From: Pantoea cypripedii
GTDB lineage: Bacteria; Pseudomonadota; Gammaproteobacteria; Enterobacterales; Enterobacteriaceae
Direction: 5' to 3'
DNA: 64,000 nt
Assembly (NCBI RefSeq): GCF_011395035.1
Contig: NZ_CP024768.1
Span: 4,252,367-4,316,366, forward strand
The notes beneath the pieces were generated by a model. The model was not told the DNA's origin, made no database searches, and saw nothing but the letters and a program-made list of their open reading frames with translations. Within the stretch, counting starts at the first letter, position 1. The number at the start of each line of letters is the position of its first letter. The position numbers were made by a program, and so were the translations under genes. Positions 35,030-45,755 of this stretch are shown here, in pieces.

Positions 35030-35084
35030 ATGTCATAAAACTGTCATATTTCGTACATTTGACTGTAATCAAACTGTCCTATTT
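35030..35084 (+). promoter_or_regulatory. Pho box array of the pst operon (five 11-bp units)
   Basis: Five consecutive 11-bp units at 35030, 35041, 35052, 35063 and 35074: ATGTCATAAAA, CTGTCATATTT, CGTACATTTGA, CTGTAATCAAA, CTGTCCTATTT. Units 1, 2, 4 and 5 fit the PhoB CTGTCAT-A/T-rich consensus; unit 3 is degenerate. Phosphorylated PhoB would bind direct repeats here and replace -35 recognition under phosphate starvation. pstS starts 74 bases downstream. Confidence 0.9.
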
Positions 35085-35158
35085 TCCCTCCAGCAGCAAT
35101 CAATGACTCCTACTAAAATGGCATAGAGCCTGATTTTTTTAACTCCCCTGGAGGGAAC

Positions 35159-36202
35159 ATGACACTGATGCGTAGCACCGTAGCCCGAATCCTCGCCGCC
35201 ACCTTCGCAGTAAGCGCGGTCTCTGCTTTTGCAGCAACCGATCTGACTGGCGCAGGCGGGACGTTCCCGGCACCGGTTTATGCCAAGTGGGCAGCAGAAT
35301 ACCAGCAAGCCACCGGTAGCAAAGTTAACTATCAGGGTATTGGTTCTTCAGGCGGCGTGAAGCAAATCATCGCTAAAACCGTCGATTTCGGTGCGTCAGA
35401 TGCGCCGATGAAAGATGAAGATCTGCAAAAAAATGGTCTGTTCCAGTTCCCGACCGTAATCGGTGGCGTGGTACTGGCAGTCAACATCCCTGGTATCAAA
35501 TCTGGTCAGCTGACCCTCGACGGTAAAACCGTGGGTGACATCTACCTGGGTAACATCAAAAAGTGGAACGATCCGGCCATCACTAAGCTGAACCCGGGCG
35601 TGAAACTGCCTGACACCAACATCAACGTGGTACGCCGCGCTGATGGTTCCGGTACTTCTTTCGTCTTCACCAGCTACCTGTCTAAAGTGAACGAAGAGTG
35701 GAACAGCAAAATCGGTAAAGGTAACACCGTAAACTGGCCGACCGGTCTGGGCGGTAAAGGTAACGACGGCGTGGCTGCATTCGTACAGCGTCTGCCGGGT
35801 TCAATTGGCTACGTAGAATATGCGTATGCTAAGCAGAACAACCTGACCTATACCAAACTGATGGATGCTGACGGTAAAGCGGTATCGCCGAGCGAAACCA
35901 GCTTCTCTAACGCGGCGAAAGGCGCGAACTGGAGCGAAACCTTTGCTCAGGACCTGACTTTCCAGAAAGGCGCAGATGCATGGCCGATCTCCTCTACCAC
36001 TTTCATCCTGGTTTACAAAGATCAGGCGAATGCTGATAAAGGTAGCGAAGTGCTGAAGTTCTTTGACTGGGCTTACAAACACGGTGCTAAAACGGCGACC
36101 AGCCTGGATTACGCCGCTCTGCCAGACAGCGTAACCGCGCAGATCCGTTCAGCCTGGAAAGCCAACATCAAAGACAGTTCAGGCAAAGCGCTGTTCGAAT
36201 AA
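35159..36202 (+). CDS. pstS: Phosphate ABC transporter periplasmic binding protein
   Basis: 347 residues (E. coli 346). The signal peptide ends SAFA, before [20 protein letters not shown]. Phosphate-binding segments [24 protein letters not shown] and RADGSGTSF, in which Thr, Ser, Asp and Arg contact the anion, are all present. High-affinity phosphate capture in the periplasm for PstCAB. Preceded by the Pho box array and followed by a hairpin. Confidence 0.97.
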   Translation: MTLMRSTVARILAATFAVSAVSAFAATDLTGAGGTFPAPVYAKWAAEYQQATGSKVNYQGIGSSGGVKQIIAKTVDFGASDAPMKDEDLQKNGLFQFPTVIGGVVLAVNIPGIKSGQLTLDGKTVGDIYLGNIKKWNDPAITKLNPGVKLPDTNINVVRRADGSGTSFVFTSYLSKVNEEWNSKIGKGNTVNWPTGLGGKGNDGVAAFVQRLPGSIGYVEYAYAKQNNLTYTKLMDADGKAVSPSETSFSNAAKGANWSETFAQDLTFQKGADAWPISSTTFILVYKDQANADKGSEVLKFFDWAYKHGAKTATSLDYAALPDSVTAQIRSAWKANIKDSSGKALFE

Positions 36203-36213
36203 CTGATAGACCT

Positions 36214-36233
36214 GGCCAGCCGTAATGCTGGCC
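36214..36233 (+). other. Intercistronic hairpin pstS-pstC
   Basis: GGCCAGC (36214-36220) and GCTGGCC (36227-36233) form a 7-bp stem with a 6-base loop and no U-run. Likely protects the pstS message or attenuates read-through, giving more binding protein than permease. Confidence 0.6.
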
Positions 36234-36293
36234 TACCCAATGGGCGGCATGATAATCATGTCGCCCTGTCATTCCCTGAGAACAGAGACTTCT

Positions 36294-37252
36294 ATGGCTG
36301 CCACTAAGCCGACGTTTAAAGCCCCTGGCAAACAAGGTGACATGATTTTCGGCGCGCTGGTTAAACTCTCCGCGCTGATTGTGTTGTTGCTGCTGGGTGG
36401 CATCATCGTCTCCCTGATTTTCTCCTCCTGGCCCAGCATCCAGAAATTTGGCTTCTCTTTCCTGTGGACCAAAACCTGGGATGCGCCTAATGAGCAATTT
36501 GGTGCGCTGGTACCGATTTACGGTACTGTCGTGACCTCTGTGATAGCGTTGATCATCGCCGTTCCGGTGAGCTTCGGTATCGCGCTGTTCCTCACGGAAC
36601 TGTCGCCGGGCTGGTTGCGTCGTCCGCTTGGTACGGCGATTGAACTGCTGGCGGCCATCCCCAGTATCGTCTACGGCATGTGGGGTCTGTTTATTTTCGC
36701 ACCGCTGTTTGCGCAATATTTCCAGACGCCAGTGGGCGATATCATGTCGAATATCCCGATCGTTGGCGCGCTGTTTTCCGGCCCGGCGTTTGGTATCGGC
36801 ATCCTCGCCGCAGGCGTGATTCTGGCCATTATGATCATCCCTTACATTGCTTCGGTGATGCGTGATGTGTTTGAGCAGACGCCGGTGATGATGAAAGAGT
36901 CAGCCTATGGTATCGGCTGCACCACTTGGGAAGTGATCTGGCGCATCGTACTGCCGTTCACCAAAAACGGCGTCATCGGTGGCGTGATGCTCGGCCTTGG
37001 TCGTGCGCTGGGTGAAACCATGGCGGTCACCTTTATTATCGGTAACACCTACCAGCTCGACAGCGCGTCGCTGTTTATGCCGGGCAACAGCATCACCTCG
37101 GCGCTGGCGAACGAATTCGCCGAAGCAGAATCCGGCGTGCACGTGGCGGCACTGATGGAACTGGGGCTGATCCTGTTTGTTATCACCTTTATCGTGCTGG
37201 CGATCTCCAAACTGATGATCCTGCGTCTGGCGAAGAGTGAAGGAGCCCGCTC

Positions 37253-37256
<4 letters not shown>
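36294..37256 (+). CDS. pstC: Phosphate ABC transporter permease PstC
   Basis: 320 residues from ATG 36294 ([16 protein letters not shown]), matching E. coli PstC (319). Earlier in-frame ATGs add unconserved residues. Six membrane segments, with the permease EAA-type loop [20 protein letters not shown] that docks to PstB. Pairs with PstA as inner-membrane channel. It overlaps pstA by 4 bases. Confidence 0.96.
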
Positions 37257-38958
<1,702 letters not shown>

Positions 38959-38975
38959 TTTGACAGGAGACGCAC

Positions 38976-39710
38976 ATGGATAATTTAAATCTGAACAAAC
39001 ATATCTCCGGTCAGTTCAACGCGGAGCTGGAACACATTCGCACTCAGGTGATGATCATGGGTGGCATGGTTGAGCAGCAGCTCACCGACGCCATTACCGC
39101 GATGCATAACCAGGATGGCGAACTGGCGCAGCGCGTTATCGACGGTGACCAGAAGGTTAATATGATGGAAGTGGAGATTGATGAAGCCTGCGTGCGCATC
39201 ATCGCCAAACGCCAGCCTACCGCCAGCGACCTGCGCCTGGTGATGGCAATCATCAAGACCATTTCTGAACTGGAACGCATCGGTGACGTGGCGGAAAAAA
39301 TCAGCCGCACTGCACTGGAGAAATTTGGTCAGCAACATCTGCCGCTGCTGGTGAGCCTGGAATCACTTGGCCATCATACCGTGCAGATGCTGCATGACGT
39401 GCTGGATGCGTTTGCCCGCATGGATCTTAATGCGGCGATCCAGATCTACCGTGAAGATAAGAAGGTGGATAAAGAGTACGAGGGCATTGTACGTCAGCTG
39501 ATGACCTACATGATGGAAGATCCGCGTACCATCCCCAGTGTACTGACCGCCCTGTTCTGCGCCCGCGCCATCGAGCGTATCGGTGACCGTTGCCAGAACA
39601 TCTGCGAAATCATCTTCTACTTCGTGAAGGGACAGGATTTCCGTCACGTTGGCGGTGACAAGCTGGATGAGCTGTTATCCGGCGACGATGGCACCAACAA
39701 ACCGTCCTGA
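38976..39710 (+). CDS. phoU: Phosphate signalling and transport regulator PhoU
   Basis: 244 residues (E. coli 241). An all-helical protein of two PhoU repeats, each with the E/D-x3-D metal-binding type motif ([11 protein letters not shown] and [12 protein letters not shown]). Signals phosphate sufficiency from PstSCAB to the PhoR kinase, shutting off PhoB. Last gene of the operon, with a terminator 8 bases beyond. Confidence 0.96.
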   Translation: MDNLNLNKHISGQFNAELEHIRTQVMIMGGMVEQQLTDAITAMHNQDGELAQRVIDGDQKVNMMEVEIDEACVRIIAKRQPTASDLRLVMAIIKTISELERIGDVAEKISRTALEKFGQQHLPLLVSLESLGHHTVQMLHDVLDAFARMDLNAAIQIYREDKKVDKEYEGIVRQLMTYMMEDPRTIPSVLTALFCARAIERIGDRCQNICEIIFYFVKGQDFRHVGGDKLDELLSGDDGTNKPS

Positions 39711-39717
39711 TAGCCTG

Positions 39718-39750
39718 ATGGCTGCCTGCATGACCGGCAGCCATCTTCAT
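39718..39750 (+). terminator. Terminator after phoU
   Basis: A 9-bp stem, ATGGCTGCC (39718-39726) with GGCAGCCAT (39736-39744), is followed by the pyrimidine-rich CTTCATTTCT. Confidence 0.65.
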
Positions 39751-39816
39751 TTCTGATTGGTCTCAGGGCGTTCCGCTCTTTATACTTGGCGCACTTTTTA
39801 TTACAAGGTGTTGCTG

Positions 39817-41058
39817 ATGTCACCCCTCTCCCCCCAAAAGAAACAGAGCGTAACCCCAGCCAAAGCGATGCTGGCGGCGGTCAGTGGCTATGCTATGGAC
39901 GGATTCGATCTGCTGATTCTTGGCTTTATGTTACCGGCGATTAGCATATCGCTGGCGCTCGATCCTTCGCAGGCAGGCTCGCTGGTCACCTGGACACTGA
40001 TTGGGGCCGTGGTGGGCGGTATTGTCTTTGGTCATCTCAGTGACCGCTTTGGCCGCATCCGCATTCTGACCGTCACCATCCTGATGTTTTCGATTTTCAC
40101 CGGGCTATGCGCGGTGGCGCAGGGCTACTGGGATTTGCTGGCGTACCGTACTCTGGCAGGGATGGGGCTGGGCGGTGAGTTTGGTATCGGTATGGCGCTT
40201 ATTGCTGAAGCCTGGCCGCAGGAGAAGCGTAATCGCGCCTCTGCCTGGGTGGGTATTGGCTGGCAGCTGGGTGTGTTGCTGGCGGCCTTTATCACGCCGC
40301 CGTTGCTGAGCGTTATTGGCTGGCGCGGGATGTTCCTCGTGGGCCTGTTGCCCGCGCTGGTGTCATTTGTGATTCGCCGCAGCATGGGGGAACCGGAAGG
40401 GTTTACCCGTCATGTGGCGAAAACCCCGCAATTGTCGTTTGCCGCGCGTATCCGTTTGTTGTTTAGCGACCGGGCCACCAGCAAGGCAAGCCTGGGTATC
40501 TTTATCCTCTGCTCGGTACAGAACTTTGGTTATTACGGCCTGATGATTTGGATGCCGAGTTATCTCTCCTCCAGCTTCGGCTTTAGCCTGACCAAATCCG
40601 GCCTGTGGACCGCCGTCACTGTGGTGGGAATGACGTTCGGTATCTGGTTGTTTGGCGTACTGGCGGACCGCTTCGCCCGCTGGAAAATCTTCCTGTTGTA
40701 TCAATTTGGCGCAGTGGTGATGGTGGTGATTTACGCGCAGTTGCGCGATCCCACCGTGATGTTGTTTACCGGTGCGCTAATGGGGATGTTTGTGAATGGC
40801 ATGATTGGCGGCTACGGTGCGTTGATTTCCGATACTTTCCCACCACAGGCCCGCGCCACGGCGCAGAATGTCTTGTTTAACCTCGGGCGTGGTGTGGGTG
40901 GTTTTGGTCCGCTGGTGATTGGTTTACTGGCGGCGAAAATATCATTTGCTGCGGCGATTACGCTGCTGGCGCTGATCTATCTGCTGGATATTGTGGCAAC
41001 GCTGTTTTTGCTACCGAAGACGCAGGGCAAAGAGGATTCACTGGGCGCAATTGGCTGA
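39817..41058 (+). CDS. MFS transporter, sialate/aromatic-acid symporter-like
   Basis: 413 residues from ATG 39817, with AAGGTG seven bases upstream. Twelve predicted membrane segments. The first-helix motif AMDGFDLLILGFMLP resembles the DGxD signature of AAHS- and NanT-like proton symporters; the A motif is GHLSDRFGRIR, with a half-repeat GVLADRFARWK in the second bundle. The substrate cannot be told; organic or aromatic acids are plausible. It stands alone where E. coli has the bgl operon. A REP-like repeat follows. Confidence 0.78.
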   Translation: MSPLSPQKKQSVTPAKAMLAAVSGYAMDGFDLLILGFMLPAISISLALDPSQAGSLVTWTLIGAVVGGIVFGHLSDRFGRIRILTVTILMFSIFTGLCAVAQGYWDLLAYRTLAGMGLGGEFGIGMALIAEAWPQEKRNRASAWVGIGWQLGVLLAAFITPPLLSVIGWRGMFLVGLLPALVSFVIRRSMGEPEGFTRHVAKTPQLSFAARIRLLFSDRATSKASLGIFILCSVQNFGYYGLMIWMPSYLSSSFGFSLTKSGLWTAVTVVGMTFGIWLFGVLADRFARWKIFLLYQFGAVVMVVIYAQLRDPTVMLFTGALMGMFVNGMIGGYGALISDTFPPQARATAQNVLFNLGRGVGGFGPLVIGLLAAKISFAAAITLLALIYLLDIVATLFLLPKTQGKEDSLGAIG

Positions 41059-41065
41059 TAACACA

Positions 41066-41141
41066 CCGTAGCGGCGCGATTTATCGCGCAATGTTTTTGG
41101 CGCATGAACCAAAACCCGCGCGATAAATCGCGCCGCTACGG
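41066..41141. repeat. REP-like palindrome copy B (perfect 24-bp inverted pair)
   Basis: The left arm 41066-41089 (CCGTAGCGGCGCGATTTATC followed by GCGC) and the right arm 41118-41141 are perfect inverse complements of 24 bp around a 28-base loop. It lies between convergent genes. It shares the core with copies A and C, and its intact arms suggest a recent or maintained copy. Confidence 0.88.
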
Positions 41142-41151
41142 ATGAAAGCAT

Positions 41152-41811
41152 TTACACCAGCGCCCAGCCCCGCGCGCGCCATAGCTCCGGCAACTGCGCC
41201 ATATCATCAAAACGTGTCACCAGCGGGTGATCAAGTTCCGGGTTATGCGCGTCCGCGCAGTAATAAAACACCGGAATGCCAGCAGCTATGCCAGCGCGGG
41301 CACCCGCTTCCGAATCATCCACCAGAATGCATTTCTCAATCGGCACCTGCATTTGCTCGGCTGCGTGATACATCAGCTCCGGGTCTGGCTTCCAGTGATT
41401 GATGTCATAACCGCTGTAGAGGTGCTCAGCAAAGTACGGCAGCATGCCGGTCAGCCCAAGTGAATGCTGCATTTTCTTCACCGTGCCATTCGATACCACA
41501 CACATCGGGACTTTAACCTGCTCCACCAGCGCTTTGGCCCCGGCGATGGGTGTCAGCTGCAAGTCAAACAGCCGTGCCACTTCGGCACGATAGGCGGTTT
41601 CGACTTCCTCGATGGGTAATTCGGCCTGATGTTCCGCTGCCACATCACGGATGATGTCGTACAGTTTTACCCCTTTGTATTTTTCGAACATCTCCTGTAA
41701 CGATAGCTCGATACCATAGTGGGCAAAGGTGTTGACGTAAGATTGCGTACAGATCACCTCGCTGTCGACCAGCGTGCCGTCACAATCAAAAAAAATACAT
41801 TCAACTGACAT
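41152..41811 (-). CDS. yieH: HAD-family phosphatase YieH (6-phosphogluconate phosphatase)
   Basis: 219 residues from ATG 41811; a GTG one codon upstream is an alternative. HAD motif I FFDCDGTLV with catalytic Asp9 and Asp11, motif II CVVSNGT, motif III Lys in HWKPDPELM, and motif IV ILVDDSEAG. It aligns along its length with E. coli YieH (221 aa), which hydrolyses 6-phosphogluconate. Next to adeP, as in E. coli. AAGGA precedes the start. Confidence 0.93.
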   Translation of the reverse strand: MSVECIFFDCDGTLVDSEVICTQSYVNTFAHYGIELSLQEMFEKYKGVKLYDIIRDVAAEHQAELPIEEVETAYRAEVARLFDLQLTPIAGAKALVEQVKVPMCVVSNGTVKKMQHSLGLTGMLPYFAEHLYSGYDINHWKPDPELMYHAAEQMQVPIEKCILVDDSEAGARAGIAAGIPVFYYCADAHNPELDHPLVTRFDDMAQLPELWRARGWALV

Positions 41812-41951
41812 CACACATCATCCTTTTGGTAAACAATGAGCTGTCACTCTAACCCACTGCGCGCGTCGAGCAAACGCTTGCGAAAAATCAGTGTGCTGGG
41901 CGGGTAAAATCTATAGGATACGCGCGTTAAATTTTTCAGCAGGATAATGCT

Positions 41952-43265
41952 ATGAACAAGCAGGGTCTGTTGCAGCGCATTTTTAAGTTGCAGGAACACG
42001 GTACTACCGTGCGCACGGAAGTGATCGCCGGTTTCACCACCTTTCTGACGATGGTGTACATCGTCTTTGTTAACCCGCAGATTCTTGGTGCCGCGGGGAT
42101 GAACACCCAGGCGGTGTTTGTCACCACCTGTCTGATTGCTGCATTTGGCAGCATCCTGATGGGGCTGGTGGCCAATCTGCCGGTAGCCCTGGCACCGGCG
42201 ATGGGACTGAATGCTTTCTTTGCCTTTGTCGTGGTCGGCGCGATGGGGGATTCGTGGCAAATCGGTATGGGGGCAATCTTCTGGGGCGCGCTGGGGTTAT
42301 TGATCCTTACGTTGTTGCGCGTGCGTTACTGGATGATCGCTAACATCCCGCTTAGCCTGCGCGTGGGCATCACGGCCGGTATCGGGCTGTTTATCGCGAT
42401 GATGGGGCTGAAAAATGCCGGCATCATCGTGCCGAATGCCGACACGCTGGTCACCGTGGGTAACCTGACCTCACATAGCGTGCTGTTGGGCGCGCTCGGC
42501 TTCTTTATCATCGCCATTCTGGCTTCACGTAATATCCATGCGGCGGTGCTGGTGTCGATTGTGGTGACCACTGTGATTGGCCTGCTGCTCGGCGATGTGA
42601 AGTTTACCGGCGTGTTCGCCACACCGCCGTCTGTTGGCTCCGTGGTGGGTCAGGTCGATATCAAAGGTGCGCTGAATATCGGAATGGCCGGGGTTATTTT
42701 CTCCTTCATGCTGGTCAACCTGTTTGACTCCTCAGGCACGCTGATTGGCGTAACCGACAAAGCCGGGCTGACCGATGAAAAAGGAACCTTCCCGCGTATG
42801 AAGCAGGCGCTGTTTGTTGACAGCATTAGCTCAGTAGCCGGGTCGCTGATTGGCACTTCATCGGTTACCGCCTATATCGAAAGTTCTTCAGGCGTGGCAA
42901 TTGGTGGCCGCACCGGGCTGATGGCGGTGATCACCGGTATCCTGTTCCTGCTGGTGATGTTTCTGTCACCGCTGGCGGCGATGGTGCCCTCCTACGCGGC
43001 TGCAGGCGCTTTAATCTATGTCGGCGTGTTGATGACAGCCTCGCTGTCGCGTGTGCGCTGGGACGATCTCACCGAAGCCGTTCCGGCGTTTGTCACGGCG
43101 GTGATGATGCCGTTCAGTTTCTCGATTACGGAAGGTATCGCGCTGGGCTTTATTGCTTACTGCGTGATGAAACTGGGCACAGGGCGCTGGCGGGAAATCA
43201 GTCCTTGTGTGGTGGTGGTCGCGCTGCTGTTTGTACTGAAAATCGTGTTTGTAGACGCCCATTAA
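41952..43265 (+). CDS. adeP: Adenine permease AdeP (NCS2, AzgA-like subfamily)
   Basis: 437 residues against 445 in E. coli, the N-terminus being slightly shorter. About 12 to 14 membrane segments. Conserved motifs: EVIAGFTTFLTMVYIVFVNP, APAMGLNAFFAFVVV, FSFMLVNLFDSSGTLIGVTD and SVTAYIESSSGVAIGGRTGL, the last two containing the purine and proton residues of the family. Imports adenine by proton symport. It diverges from yieH and ends in a strong terminator. Confidence 0.94.
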   Translation: MNKQGLLQRIFKLQEHGTTVRTEVIAGFTTFLTMVYIVFVNPQILGAAGMNTQAVFVTTCLIAAFGSILMGLVANLPVALAPAMGLNAFFAFVVVGAMGDSWQIGMGAIFWGALGLLILTLLRVRYWMIANIPLSLRVGITAGIGLFIAMMGLKNAGIIVPNADTLVTVGNLTSHSVLLGALGFFIIAILASRNIHAAVLVSIVVTTVIGLLLGDVKFTGVFATPPSVGSVVGQVDIKGALNIGMAGVIFSFMLVNLFDSSGTLIGVTDKAGLTDEKGTFPRMKQALFVDSISSVAGSLIGTSSVTAYIESSSGVAIGGRTGLMAVITGILFLLVMFLSPLAAMVPSYAAAGALIYVGVLMTASLSRVRWDDLTEAVPAFVTAVMMPFSFSITEGIALGFIAYCVMKLGTGRWREISPCVVVVALLFVLKIVFVDAH

Positions 43266-43270
43266 CAGCA

Positions 43271-43298
43271 AACAGGCCGCATAAGCGGCCTGTTTTGT
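43271..43298 (+). terminator. Terminator between adeP and yieE (convergent)
   Basis: A 10-bp perfect stem, AACAGGCCGC (43271-43280) with GCGGCCTGTT (43285-43294), an ATAA loop, then TTGTTA. It can serve both convergent genes. Confidence 0.88.
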
Positions 43299-44056
43299 TA
43301 TGGGTGACCCATTTCCTGCGGTGTGGTGCGTTCGCTCGGTAAACTGGTCAGACGCAAGGTGCGTGGGCCGATGTTCGGTTTACTCATCTCCACATCGCGC
43401 AGCGGTTGCCATTGATAGTCGCCATTAATTTCCCACAACCGAAGTCGTTCCGTACCCGGAGACAAAGCGCATGACCAAACCAGCGTCGGTTCGGCATCGC
43501 ACACCGCCTGAATATCCGGGAACACACTGGAGCGCAAACGGCCAGCAGCGGGATGCAGCCGCAGTGAATCGATACCGCTTTCTGCTTCGCCGGTGAGTTT
43601 GAGGATGCTCTGGCGTAACGTCCAGATCTGCGTCACCGCTTCCATAAAATCCTGCTGCGCATTAATCCAGGCTTTTTCCCCGGAGGAGAGGTCCTGGGTC
43701 AGGGCATCCTGTGTCTGGCGGCTGTGGGCGCGCACAATTTCCATATCCAGCCCGGCCCGGCCCCCTTCTTCAGCCAGCAGTACACCCACCATATTCCCGG
43801 CATAAGCGATGCTGAAATCGGGCAGGGCGGAATCGGCAAAACAGGGCCGACCGCTGCTGGTGGTAACAAGCAACGGCAGTTCATTGATACCGTAAACACG
43901 CAACATCAGCTGCGCCAGCAGCTCACGCGCGGCAAGAAAGCGACCACGACGCTTATCGGGCAGACGTTGCGCGCTATTAATTACATCCTGTGGAACCCGC
44001 ATTGTCTCAGAGGAGAGGGGCGGGTTACCCATCCATCGAACAAAATGACTAGCCAT
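43298..44056 (-). CDS. yieE: 4'-phosphopantetheinyl transferase superfamily protein YieE
   Basis: 252 residues, similar throughout to E. coli YieE (249 aa; RFLAxRxLLAxLM, FSIxYAGNMVGV, WTLRQSILKLTG). The phosphopantetheinyl-transferase Asp-x-Glu motif is GLDMEIV. At the second motif the usual W-x-KE-x3-K reads TLRQSILK, so the metal-binding Glu is Gln; E. coli YieE also lacks it there, as Arg. The function is therefore uncertain. The chrR gene that separates adeP and yieE in E. coli is absent. Confidence 0.88.
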   Translation of the reverse strand: MASHFVRWMGNPPLSSETMRVPQDVINSAQRLPDKRRGRFLAARELLAQLMLRVYGINELPLLVTTSSGRPCFADSALPDFSIAYAGNMVGVLLAEEGGRAGLDMEIVRAHSRQTQDALTQDLSSGEKAWINAQQDFMEAVTQIWTLRQSILKLTGEAESGIDSLRLHPAAGRLRSSVFPDIQAVCDAEPTLVWSCALSPGTERLRLWEINGDYQWQPLRDVEMSKPNIGPRTLRLTSLPSERTTPQEMGHP

Positions 44057-44358
44057 CTGTCGCTCCGTGAAAATGGTCGGATAATCATCACCCCTATTGT
44101 AAGAATTTTCTCATGTCTTTGCATCCGGCATTACATGGAATCCCTGAATTTCGGATAACACCGAACATCATGACAATGTGCTGAGGCCGCGCCAGTAGCC
44201 ATATCCTCCGAAGTGTTTGCTGATAAATGCCTGATTAGATGCTGAATGGGTCGATGTAGTGTAGGATTTGGGCGAAAGAAAAAGCGGGCTGATGAGAAAA
44301 TTATTATTGTCGGATTTCAGCCGTGCTTCATCGCAGAATCATGCACGTCGGAGTTTTT
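44057..44358. other. Divergent intergenic region, yieE to the flavin-reductase gene
   Basis: 302 AT-rich bases upstream of two divergent genes. No recognisable operator, small gene or repeat was found; the ribosome site CGGAG of the right-hand gene is at 44349-44353. Confidence 0.5.
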
Positions 44359-44865
44359 ATGTCAGTTACTTCATCTCACCAGGAATCGATTTCACTCGAT
44401 GACTTTCGTTATGGCATGCGCCGCCTTGCCTCGGGCGTTTCACTGGTTACCACGCAATCAGCAGATGAGAAGTTCGGGCTGATTGCTTCATCGGTCAGTT
44501 CACTGGCAGCAGAACCGCCCAGCCTACTGGTTTGTATCAACCAAAGCTCCTCCAGCCATGCGGGTTTTTTGCAAGCGGGCTATTTTGCTGTCAACGTGCT
44601 GCGCGAACAGCATGCCGATCTTTGCGCCCAGTTCAGTCAGCCAGCGCGTCGCGCCGAGCGCTTCCAGCACGGTGACTGGCAAACCCTGACCACGGGCGCG
44701 CCGGTACTGGCGGATGCGCTGGTGAGTTTTGATTGTCAGCTGGAAAAAGTGGTGGATTGGCATACACATAGCGTGTTGCTGGCGCGGATTGTGGGCATTA
44801 ATTTGCCGGGCGAAGCGGCAGAACCGATGGTCTACTTCAACAGCGGCTTTCATTCGCTGGGATAA
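44359..44865 (+). CDS. Flavin reductase-like (RutF/HpaC) FMN-binding protein
   Basis: 168 residues from ATG 44359, with CGGAG five bases upstream. A flavin-reductase-like split-barrel domain: FRYGMRRLASGVSLVTT, GLIASSVSSLAAEPPSLLVCINQSSSSH, FAVNVLREQHADLCAQFS and ALVSFDCQLEKVVDWHTH. These segments are closest to RutF, which supplies reduced FMN to the pyrimidine oxygenase RutA, but HpaC-type roles are possible. It converges on a RutE-like gene, and no other rut gene is present in the window. Confidence 0.78.
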   Translation: MSVTSSHQESISLDDFRYGMRRLASGVSLVTTQSADEKFGLIASSVSSLAAEPPSLLVCINQSSSSHAGFLQAGYFAVNVLREQHADLCAQFSQPARRAERFQHGDWQTLTTGAPVLADALVSFDCQLEKVVDWHTHSVLLARIVGINLPGEAAEPMVYFNSGFHSLG

Positions 44866-44889
44866 GCGTGCAGAGAAGAGGATGAAAAG

Positions 44890-44918
44890 GCGTCGCGCCC
44901 CAGGGGCCGACGCTTTTT
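44890..44918. terminator. Bidirectional terminator between rutF-like and rutE-like genes
   Basis: GCGTCG (44890-44895) with CGACGC (44908-44913) encloses a CCCC/GGGG helix, and TTTTT follows on plus. On minus the stem is followed by CTTTTC. It separates the convergent genes. Confidence 0.85.
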
Positions 44919-44924
44919 AATGAC

Positions 44925-45515
44925 TCAGGCAAACTTACAGACGTCGTCAAAACCGAGGCGCGGCAGACGCGGATGCAGCTTGCTCGCTTCGCCATAACCA
45001 AGGTTGATCAGCAAATTAACCTGCCATTTGCTGTTGCTGAAGAAAGCTTCATTGATTTTGGCCGGATCGAAACCCGACATCGGGCCAGCATCCAGCCCCA
45101 ATGAGCGTGCCGCCAGGATCAGGTAACCCGCCTGCAAACTGCTGTTGCGAAATGCAGTCTCTTTAACCAGCTCTGGATTGCTGGTGAACCAGCTACGTGC
45201 ATCACCGTGCGGAAACAGCTTAGGCAGATTTTCATAGAACTCTGCATCGGAGGCGACGATGACCGTTACCGGAGCCGCCATGGTTTTTTCCAGGTTGCCG
45301 GAAGAGAGTGCGGGTTTCAGCTTTTCTTTCCCTTCCTGGGAAGTGACAAACACAAAGCGGCCCGGCGAGCAGTTGGCAGAAGTCGGACCGAGTGCAGTCA
45401 GGGCATAGAGCTGCTGTATCAGGTCCTGCGAAATCGGTTTGTTTTGCCAGTAGCTATGGGTGCGGGCTTCATTGAACAGCGCATTCAGGGCGAGGCTGTC
45501 GAGCGGTGTACTCAT
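44925..45515 (-). CDS. RutE-like malonic semialdehyde reductase / nitroreductase
   Basis: 196 residues from ATG 45515, with AAGGAGAG upstream, exactly the length of E. coli RutE. An extension upstream is not conserved. Shared segments: [92 protein letters not shown], and LPRLGFDD at the C-terminus. FMN-dependent; RutE reduces the 3-hydroxypropionate precursor malonic semialdehyde in pyrimidine breakdown. Outside a rut operon its role may differ. Confidence 0.85.
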   Translation of the reverse strand: MSTPLDSLALNALFNEARTHSYWQNKPISQDLIQQLYALTALGPTSANCSPGRFVFVTSQEGKEKLKPALSSGNLEKTMAAPVTVIVASDAEFYENLPKLFPHGDARSWFTSNPELVKETAFRNSSLQAGYLILAARSLGLDAGPMSGFDPAKINEAFFSNSKWQVNLLINLGYGEASKLHPRLPRLGFDDVCKFA

Positions 45516-45721
45516 GTTTCTCTCCTTTTCAGGCATCAAATTGAGCCTAATGTTTAGCATGAATAGAGGAATGACCGGGATCCGGTGGTGCGCTTTGCGC
45601 AACCAGTGGGATCGTTATACTGCAAAGACAGGGGGGAGCCAAATAACAAAGCAGCATCGCCGGTTGTTTTGTTTGCTGAGAAAGATAAGTGGATAACGGC
45701 AGAAGAATGGCTTTATCGGGT

Positions 45722-45744
45722 GAAAGAAACCCGCGGGCGCGGGT
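45722..45744 (-). terminator. Terminator after mnmE
   Basis: On minus, ACCCGCG and CGCGGGT form a 7-bp GC-rich stem (45729-45744) followed by TTCTTTC, 12 bases past the mnmE stop. Confidence 0.7.
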
Positions 45745-45755
45745 CTCCCGTCAGA

